Shown: piece by piece, positions 52,484 to 57,755 of the stretch
Layout: every line of letters starts with the position of its first letter
Numbering within the stretch: the first letter of the stretch is position 1
Assembly (NCBI RefSeq): GCF_008297975.1
Contig: NZ_VLNY01000021.1
Coordinates: forward strand, 1 to 57,755
From: Antrihabitans cavernicola
Lineage (GTDB): Bacteria > Actinomycetota > Actinomycetes > Mycobacteriales > Mycobacteriaceae
Direction of reading: 5' to 3'
DNA length: 57,755 bases
Notes under the pieces: generated by a model
Told to the model about the DNA's origin: nothing
The model's input: the letters and a program-made list of their open reading frames with translations, nothing else
Database searches by the model: none
Made by a program: the position numbers and the translations under genes

Positions 52484-53416
52484 TCACAACCCTGAGCAAT
52501 TTTCCTCTCCTACCCCATCGAAGCGATCGCTCGACGGAATCAGACGTGTCTGATAGCACTGATTGTCGTTGAAAGGTCCGTGATTGACGATTGCCTGGAA
52601 GACCTGAATCAGATTGACACCGCCGATCGCGCAAATTGCGGTGATGAGGAGCTTGAGCGGTCCGGGAACTGGCAGTTGGTTTGCGAGAGCGCATGTCCCG
52701 ACAGCGAGGACGCCACCCGCAACGATGATCGCGATACGCAAAGCATTCAACTCGTAACCTCGCGCGTTGAGATAAATCCCGGCTCCATAGGTGATTCGAG
52801 GATCCACGACGATCTGCCCCTGAGCACCCGTGGTATCGACCGACTGAACCAACTGCTGCCCACGAACCTCATAGCTCGTCGGTAGCGATCTACCGGCGGC
52901 GTCGATGGCCCATGGCTTCGCCAACGCGACGTACTCGGTGATCGTGCCCGCGCCCGCAGCTCTCTGAAACTGGACCGAGCCATCAGCCGCCACCTTTGCA
53001 ACGACACCCGCAGGTAGCGTCAGGTTCCACGTTGCACTGCTCTCACCAGGGCGCAGCACAGCCAAAGTCGCACCATCGACACCAAGCTTCCGCGTGCTGT
53101 ATTTGTCCGTGACTGCTTGATCACCCACGCGAACTGACGGTCCACCGTCCGGAATTGTCACGGCAATGCGCCCAGTGGACGCCTGAGCTGATATCCCCTT
53201 GTCGGTAACGTCGATTGGCGGTGCTTGCGGGGGAATACTTGTGGGCGCAGGCTTCGACGCACCCGCTCGTTCGGCGTCGGACTGAGCCTTCGCTGCCGTC
53301 GCAGCGACCTCGCCAGGTGGCGGCGGTGGATCAGCTTGCGCGGCCGGTATCCCCAAGATCGCCACGGAAACAGCTACTGCCGCAACAGTTCCCCTCAAAG
53401 CAACGCGTTTGAACAT
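52484..53416 (-). CDS. Secreted hypothetical protein with C-terminal hydrophobic segments
   Basis: A 310-residue protein from ATG 53416, with AAGGGGG upstream; the frame is open further but lacks a signal there. Residues 1-28 form a Sec signal peptide (RGTVAAVAVSVAILGIPAAQA), giving a mature start DPPPPPGE. The middle is a beta-rich domain (TGRIAVTIPDGGPSVRVGD, PGESSATWNLTLPAGVVAK). Near the end are hydrophobic stretches (RIAIIVAGGVLAVGTCALA and LLITAICAIGGVNLIQVF) and two cysteines (NDNQCYQ, ENCSGL). I do not recognise the function; cell-envelope location is likely. Confidence 0.75.
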   Translation of the reverse strand: MFKRVALRGTVAAVAVSVAILGIPAAQADPPPPPGEVAATAAKAQSDAERAGASKPAPTSIPPQAPPIDVTDKGISAQASTGRIAVTIPDGGPSVRVGDQAVTDKYSTRKLGVDGATLAVLRPGESSATWNLTLPAGVVAKVAADGSVQFQRAAGAGTITEYVALAKPWAIDAAGRSLPTSYEVRGQQLVQSVDTTGAQGQIVVDPRITYGAGIYLNARGYELNALRIAIIVAGGVLAVGTCALANQLPVPGPLKLLITAICAIGGVNLIQVFQAIVNHGPFNDNQCYQTRLIPSSDRFDGVGEENCSGL

Positions 53417-53799
53417 GAAGCCCCCTTCGTCGTCAGTAGACGAAATCGACTGCAAACCCCACCGCCGCAGATTCCCCCTGCCGGCTCGCTGAGTTAACGA
53501 GCCATCCGCAGCGTAAGCACGCGCCATCCGATAAAACAGTGAAGATGTTGGGTGAGTTGTTCGGTGGGGGTCTGACTTCCCGATAAACTGACCCGCTCTG
53601 CTCCTGAGGGGTGTCCTTCGTGCGACCTGTCGGCTCCTGCCGAACAACTCACCACCTGGTGGTGGATGGTCGGACCGGGCGGGGATGTGACTTCATAGGA
53701 CCTTGTCGTGCATCGTGCCCCGTCACTGTTGTGTCCGCCCGGCCCGATTCGGTCATCCACTCGCCTCGACCGCAGCCGAGCGAGGGAGACCTATCCACG

Positions 53800-54948
53800 A
53801 TGACAGCCACCACAGTGCAGCCGCAACCAGCAGTTGTTGTCGGCGTCGACGCACACAAGGACACCCACCACGGCGTTATCCTCACAACCACGGGACAACG
53901 GTTGGCCGACAGACAGTTCGAGGCGACCAGTGCCGGATACCGGCAACTGCGCGACTGGGTCCGCGAGTTTGGCGCTGAGGCGGTGTTCGCTGTCGAGTCC
54001 ACCGGCTCCTATGGTGCCGGTCTGACCCGCTACCTGCTCGATGCCGGCCACGAGGTCCGGGAGGTCAACACTCCGCACGCGCACGCCAAGGCCCGCCGAG
54101 GCAAGACCGATGCTCTTGATGCCGAAGCCGCCGCCCGCAAGGTGTTGGCCGGGGATGCGATCGCCAGCCCGAAGACCAGTTCCGGTGCGGTGGAATCGAT
54201 TCGGATGCTGACGGTGGCCCGCAACTCGGCGGTCAAGGCCCGCTCTGTCGCGCTGGTGCAGTTGCAGTCGGTACTGGTGACCGCCCCCGCGTCGTTGCGC
54301 GAGCAGATCACCGTGACTGGTATACGCCGTCAAGCCGCGGTATGCGGCAAGTTCCGACCCGACATCGCCCGTCTGTCCGACCCGGTCCAGGCCGCGAAAC
54401 TCACCCTGAAAACCCTGGCGCAGCGCATCACCGAACTCGATACCGAGATCGCGGCGCTCGACAGCCACCTCGAGACGTTGGTGGCCGACGTGGCACCCAC
54501 CCTCGTCTCGCGCACGGGTATCGGTGCCGGGCATGCGGCCCAGTTCCTGATCACCGCCGGACAGAATGTCCAACGTTTGCACAGCGAGGCCGCGTTCGCC
54601 CGCCTGTGTGGGGCCGCCCCGATCCCGGTGTCCTCGGGCCGCACCGACCGGATGCGGCTGCATCGTGGTGGGGACCGCCAGGCCAACCGGGCGCTGCACA
54701 TGGTCGTCGTGGTCCGGCTGCGGTTCGACCAGCGCACCATCGACTACATGCGCCGACGCCGCGCCGAGGGACTGTCCAAAAAAGACGTTATGCGCTGCCT
54801 GAAACGGTTCATCGCACGCGAGGTCTACCACGACCTCCGCACCGACCTCGCGCCGCTGATCGAACCGCTCAACGCAATCTCGAGAGCGATTCCCGATACA
54901 ACGGTGGAAAGCTGCGGCACACTGTTATGCGGCGGTAGCAAATGTTGA
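53800..54948 (+). CDS. IS110-family transposase (DEDD)
   Basis: A 382-residue transposase from ATG 53800, with GAGGGAG upstream. The RuvC-like N-terminus shows VVVGVDAHKDTHHGVILTT with the first Asp, AVFAVESTGSYGAGLTRYL with the Glu and ARRGKTDALDAEAAARKVL with the Asp pair. The C-terminal Tnp_2 domain has RTGIGAGHAAQFLITAGQ, FARLCGAAPIPVSSGRTDR and HRGGDRQANRALHMVVVV. It is uninterrupted, so probably active. It belongs to a different IS110 subgroup from the copy at 12354. Element ends were not resolved; noncoding sequence at 53500-53799 and 54949-55000 probably belongs to it. Confidence 0.93.
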   Translation: MTATTVQPQPAVVVGVDAHKDTHHGVILTTTGQRLADRQFEATSAGYRQLRDWVREFGAEAVFAVESTGSYGAGLTRYLLDAGHEVREVNTPHAHAKARRGKTDALDAEAAARKVLAGDAIASPKTSSGAVESIRMLTVARNSAVKARSVALVQLQSVLVTAPASLREQITVTGIRRQAAVCGKFRPDIARLSDPVQAAKLTLKTLAQRITELDTEIAALDSHLETLVADVAPTLVSRTGIGAGHAAQFLITAGQNVQRLHSEAAFARLCGAAPIPVSSGRTDRMRLHRGGDRQANRALHMVVVVRLRFDQRTIDYMRRRRAEGLSKKDVMRCLKRFIAREVYHDLRTDLAPLIEPLNAISRAIPDTTVESCGTLLCGGSKC

Positions 54949-55173
54949 TGGCACGCCCGGGCATCCATCGCGTGCAGTGTCGCTCGCATTCGAGCGCGGT
55001 TCGTTGACCCTCGATCTCGTCGCCAGATGGCCACCGCCACTCATCGGACAGCTCGTCCGTAATCCCGTAACAACGATTGCCCAGTCGATGCCTCCGGCGC
55101 TTCCAGCGGCCCGCGCGCAAGATCTGGACCGGCGCTCAATCGTTGTCACACAATTGGATTGGAGTGCCACAAC

Positions 55174-55686
55174 GTGGGCAAATACCGAATCACTGACGGC
55201 AACGAGCGGACGTTGATCGAGGACACGCTCGATCACAACCGCGAAGCGCTTATCGCGACTGCGCGAGGGCTGTCCGAGGTCGATGCCCGCCGTCGGCTCG
55301 TCGCCTCACTCACGACGCCGATCTCGGTGATCAAACACGCAGCCGCCGCGGAACGAATCTGGTTTCAACGCTTTTGGGCGGAGATGGATGCATCGGACTG
55401 CGACGGCTACTCCGAGCGCGACGAGGGCACCTTCGCAGTTGCCGACGACGAGTCACTGGCAGATGTCATCGCCGAGTTCGAGCGCGCCAGTCAACGATCG
55501 CGGACCATCGCCGCGCGCTTCGCCCTCGACGACACCAAGGACAATCCTCGTGAGGGCACGGTCAGCATGCGATGGACGATGCTAGCGATGATAGAAGAGT
55601 TCGCCCGGCACGCCGGTCACGGTGACATCCTGCGCGAACAGATCGAGCGTCCCCTCACCCATAACGGCGGCAGATCGCGGGCTTGA
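55174..55686 (+). CDS. DinB/DUF664-family protein
   Basis: A 170-residue protein from GTG 55174, 10 nt after TGGAG. The DinB four-helix pattern is clear: TLIEDTLDHNREALIATAR, LTTPISVIKHAAAAERIWF with the first metal histidine region, then RWTMLAMIEEFARHAGHGD with the HAGHGD motif supplying two histidines. Such proteins bind a divalent metal and include mycothiol- or bacillithiol-dependent S-transferases. The exact activity is unknown. It is flanked by an IS110 gene and an istB remnant. Confidence 0.9.
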   Translation: MGKYRITDGNERTLIEDTLDHNREALIATARGLSEVDARRRLVASLTTPISVIKHAAAAERIWFQRFWAEMDASDCDGYSERDEGTFAVADDESLADVIAEFERASQRSRTIAARFALDDTKDNPREGTVSMRWTMLAMIEEFARHAGHGDILREQIERPLTHNGGRSRA

Positions 55687-55875
55687 CGAGTATAGGACCG
55701 TCGGATGAATCCACCGAAATAGATACCGAAGTGGCGAAAGTGACTGATGAGGCTCAGGGGAGAGATTGGAATCCGTAGGAATGCGGAGTACATCTGCGAT
55801 AGATGTCGATCTTCGTTGATTACCGATTGTGCATCGATGCCGCGCGGATACCGTCCGCGAGGGTGGCCATTGGAT

Positions 55876-56010
55876 CTATTGCCCCTGGGCGGCTTTGGTG
55901 TGGGCGAGTCGGTAGGAGTCGGTGCCGGTTTCGATGATGTTGCCGCCGAACGTCAAGCGGTCGACGATGGCGGCGCACAGGCGTGGATCGGTGAACGTCT
56001 TCGTCCATCC
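55876..56010 (-). pseudogene. istB: IS21 helper ATPase IstB, C-terminal fragment
   Basis: The minus strand encodes GWTKTFTDPRLCAAIVDRL, TFGGNIIETGTDSYRLAHT and KAAQGQ, then a stop at 55876-55878. This is the intact C-terminal end of IstB. Codons upstream of GW (RAPD) do not match IstB, so the fragment begins abruptly at 56010. It appears to continue directly the internal fragment at 290-400, which ends in NESFS. Confidence 0.85.
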
Positions 56011-56149
56011 ATCCGGGGCTCGCATATGTTCGTTTCCCCGGATAGGTGCTGCTAGCTGGCCTTTCCACTCTCTTGCGTGTCCTGCCGTTCTTTGAGGTAA
56101 AACTGGTATATGTTAGGCACTGCCTTAATCGTTCAGGTGGGAAGAAGGT

Positions 56150-57217
56150 GTGTCTGTGGTGGGCGGACTGCGGCTGATCCCCGGTGGTGCCGTGGCCGGC
56201 GAGCCGGTCTCCTCGGATCCGCTTGTGTTCCAACAGGATTGCGTGGATGCGTTCGTCGCGTCATGGCGGGCACGGGGTTTCAGTCCGGTCACCATCGACA
56301 ACGACATCGGATTGTTGGAGCGAACGTTAGCGGCGTTGGGGTGTGCAGCCTGGGAGGTGACAGCCGAGGACATCGACCGGGTCGTCGGTGATCTCGCCGT
56401 GGCGGGTAGGTCGACATCGACGCGTCGCGAGTATGTGCAGATCTTCAAGGGATTCCACCGGTTCCTGCAGGTGCGCAAGGCGGCGGAGATCGAGTCGACG
56501 TTCGGGGTGCGGCTGGTCTGCCCGGTCGACGAGTTCAATGCCTCTCGGCACGTCGGCGACGATTCGCCGGCCTTGTTGCCGCCGCCAACGCCGGACCGGG
56601 TCGACGAGTTCTTCGACTTCCTCAAGGCGCGTATCGCGACCGCCCGCAAGTATGCACCCGCGGCCCGCGACTATGCGCTGTTCCGGACGCTCTATCACGC
56701 CGGGTTGCGGTCGGAGGAGTCGTCGCTGCTGGAGATTCCGGATCTGCATTTCGGGCGCGGTCCGTTCGGCAAAGTCCACGTGCGGTTCGGCAAAGGCGCT
56801 CACACGTCCGGGCCGAGACCGCGCTGGGTACCGATGCTCGACGGACTGGACCTGGTGCTGCGGTGGTTCCTCGACGATGTGCGACCCAAACTTCCCGAAT
56901 CAACGGTCTTGTTCGCCGACGAGTCCGGCGGCGCGTTGCATCAGGGCACGATCCGCAACCGATTGCGGTATCTGATGGAGCTGGAAGGCCACCCGGTCAC
57001 CGAGCGGTTCAGCCCGCATGCGCTGCGCCGCGCCTGCGCGACTCACAACTACGAACGCGGGGTGGATCTCGCTGCGATTCAACAGCTTCTCGGCCACTGG
57101 ACGGTGAGCTCGACGATGCGGTATGTCCGCCCGTCGACCACGTTCATCGAGGACGCCTACCGTCGCGCGGTCACCTCGACCTTGGCCGAACTCAGCGGAG
57201 AGGACACGACGTCGTGA
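56150..57217 (+). CDS. Tyrosine-type site-specific recombinase
   Basis: A 355-residue recombinase from a GTG after GAAGAAGG. The N-terminal SAM-like domain (FVASWRARGFSPVTIDNDI, TSTRREYVQIFKGFHRFLQ) precedes the catalytic domain: arginine in LYHAGLRSEESSLLE, HALRRACATHNYERG (HxxR), LLGHWTVSSTMRYVRP (GH and tyrosine). All catalytic residues are intact. Its stop overlaps the next start (GTGA), so it forms an operon with the XRE gene and the Zn-ribbon protein. Such modules move integrative elements; the element would extend beyond the window. Confidence 0.93.
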   Translation: MSVVGGLRLIPGGAVAGEPVSSDPLVFQQDCVDAFVASWRARGFSPVTIDNDIGLLERTLAALGCAAWEVTAEDIDRVVGDLAVAGRSTSTRREYVQIFKGFHRFLQVRKAAEIESTFGVRLVCPVDEFNASRHVGDDSPALLPPPTPDRVDEFFDFLKARIATARKYAPAARDYALFRTLYHAGLRSEESSLLEIPDLHFGRGPFGKVHVRFGKGAHTSGPRPRWVPMLDGLDLVLRWFLDDVRPKLPESTVLFADESGGALHQGTIRNRLRYLMELEGHPVTERFSPHALRRACATHNYERGVDLAAIQQLLGHWTVSSTMRYVRPSTTFIEDAYRRAVTSTLAELSGEDTTS

Positions 57218-57528
57218 GAATCCGCTGGCGCCTGCGGATGGCCGCAGCGCAACGCGAGGTCTGGACCGGCACCGAGTTGCGCCGGTTGCTCGCCGAGAAG
57301 GCGGGCCTCGAGCTGTCGGCGGCATCGGTGTCGGCATTGATGACCAAGGAACCCAGCCAGATCAAGATGTCTACGCTGATCGCGTTGTGCACCGCCCTGC
57401 AATGCACTCCGGACGACTTGTTCGAGGTCGATATCACTGCCTTGGAGAAACCGGTGTCGCCACCACGACCTGTCGTGGCCGAACCGAAGGCCGTGAACGC
57501 GCGCGGTCGCTCGATGCCGCCGATGTGA
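57214..57528 (+). CDS. XRE-family helix-turn-helix regulator
   Basis: A 104-residue protein. A Cro/CI-type HTH occupies residues about 15-70 (TGTELRRLLAEKAGLELSA, SVSALMTKEPSQIKMSTLI, ALCTALQCTPDDLFEVD), followed by a Pro-rich tail (KPVSPPRPVVAEPKAVN). It starts within the recombinase stop codon (GTGA overlap), indicating translational coupling. It probably controls or assists the recombinase module. Confidence 0.9.
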   Translation: MRIRWRLRMAAAQREVWTGTELRRLLAEKAGLELSAASVSALMTKEPSQIKMSTLIALCTALQCTPDDLFEVDITALEKPVSPPRPVVAEPKAVNARGRSMPPM

Positions 57529-57560
57529 GCGGCCTCAGTTCGCGAAAGTGACTGTGTCCG

Positions 57561-57755
57561 ATGGGAAAACGGCAACGCGACTGCGTGAACTGCGGCGCTC
57601 CGGTCGGGATCATCGGCCGCGATCTGTGCTGTCGATGCAGCGTCCGTCGACGCGAACGGGCCAGCAAACAGCCCTGCCCCGACTGCGGCCTAGATAGGCT
57701 GCTGGACGCCGGGACCGGGCGGTGTGTACGGTGCTCGCGCCGGTGCAGCGAGTGC
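57561..57755 (+). CDS. Zn-ribbon-rich recombinase-module protein, partial (cut by window end)
   Basis: ATG 57561 opens 65 residues running off the window. They hold at least five CxxC-like pairs: RDCVNCGAP, DLCCRCSVRRRE, KQPCPDCGL, GRCVRCSRRCSEC. This is a string of zinc ribbons at the N-terminus. In comparable actinobacterial modules the gene after the recombinase and XRE genes encodes a large second recombinase with such an N-terminus, but that part is not visible here. Start chosen at the first ATG, 32 bp after the XRE stop. Confidence 0.75.
   Translation, partial: MGKRQRDCVNCGAPVGIIGRDLCCRCSVRRRERASKQPCPDCGLDRLLDAGTGRCVRCSRRCSEC

Noticed and set aside
55733-57553. GCGAAAGTGACTG occurs at both about 55733 and 57541, flanking the recombinase and XRE genes.
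   Set aside because: A 13-base match without symmetry or a third copy is weak evidence for an attachment site. The downstream copy also sits inside the operon, between the XRE gene and the Zn-ribbon gene.
1-57755. tRNA, rRNA or CRISPR arrays.
   Set aside because: I saw no cloverleaf with a typical T-loop (GGTTCGA), no rRNA-like stretches and no regularly spaced short repeats; a tRNA scan would be decisive.

Overview
The window looks like an accessory or plasmid-like segment from a high-GC mycolic-acid actinobacterium (Rhodococcus, Nocardia, Gordonia or a relative). This rests on GC-rich codon use, GTG/ATG starts with GGAGG-type ribosome binding sites, GAF-ANTAR regulators, a SigF-like sigma factor, a WS/DGAT acyltransferase, an FprB-type reductase and a mycobacterial-style beta-oxidation operon. 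The genus assignment is inference.

Layout. (1) 1-4.3 kb: an OsmC gene cut by the window edge, a scrap of an IS21 istB gene, a decayed Tn554-like TnpA/TnpB recombinase pair, and broken UsfY-like and Ohr-like genes. (2) 4.7-10.7 kb: a regulatory cluster of four GAF-ANTAR proteins, one carrying a C-terminal STAS domain, ending in a sigma factor with its own N-terminal STAS domain. (3) 10.96-17.46 kb: one IS256-family element, bounded by terminal inverted repeats and an 8-bp target duplication, that has swallowed an IS30 element (itself split by an IS110 element), part of a second IS110-like element and a complete-looking group II intron. (4) 17.6-22.1 kb: two more GAF proteins, a small hypothetical gene, a WS/DGAT gene with a nonsense codon near its N-terminus, and a hypothetical gene. 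(5) 23.1-30.5 kb: an AurF-type diiron oxygenase, a Tat-exported multicopper oxidase, and a graveyard of disrupted genes (His-rich metal-binding protein, LuxR, arylamine N-acetyltransferase, 3-hydroxyacyl-CoA dehydrogenase, RidA, FMN reductase) plus an IS30 end remnant.

(6) 30.5-45.9 kb is the best-preserved part. A TetR gene diverges from a tightly packed operon: SCP2-type thiolase, SRPBCC protein, MaoC hydratase, SDR dehydrogenase, double-domain acyl-CoA dehydrogenase, CaiB/BaiF (AMACR-type) protein, Baeyer-Villiger-type monooxygenase, second acyl-CoA dehydrogenase, alpha/beta hydrolase. An M20 amidohydrolase and a GabD2-like aldehyde dehydrogenase follow on the other strand. Together they contain every step of a beta-oxidation cycle for a branched acyl-CoA plus a ketone-to-ester oxidation step. 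Three perfect palindromes lie in the TetR/thiolase intergenic region. (7) 45.2-51.3 kb: a second TetR, a 2Fe-2S/FAD reductase, a ferritin-like diiron protein, and a convergent pair encoding an FprB-type ferredoxin-NADP reductase and a second AurF-type oxygenase: a redox module of diiron oxygenases with two electron-supply proteins. (8) 51.3-57.8 kb: direct repeats, a strong hairpin, a secreted hypothetical protein, an IS110 transposase, a DinB-like protein, the 3-prime end of an istB gene, and an intact recombinase module (tyrosine recombinase, XRE regulator, Zn-ribbon protein cut by the window end).

The istB scraps near the two ends encode apparently adjoining parts of the same protein on the same strand, which suggests that the roughly 55.7 kb between them may once have been a circle or a rearranged unit.
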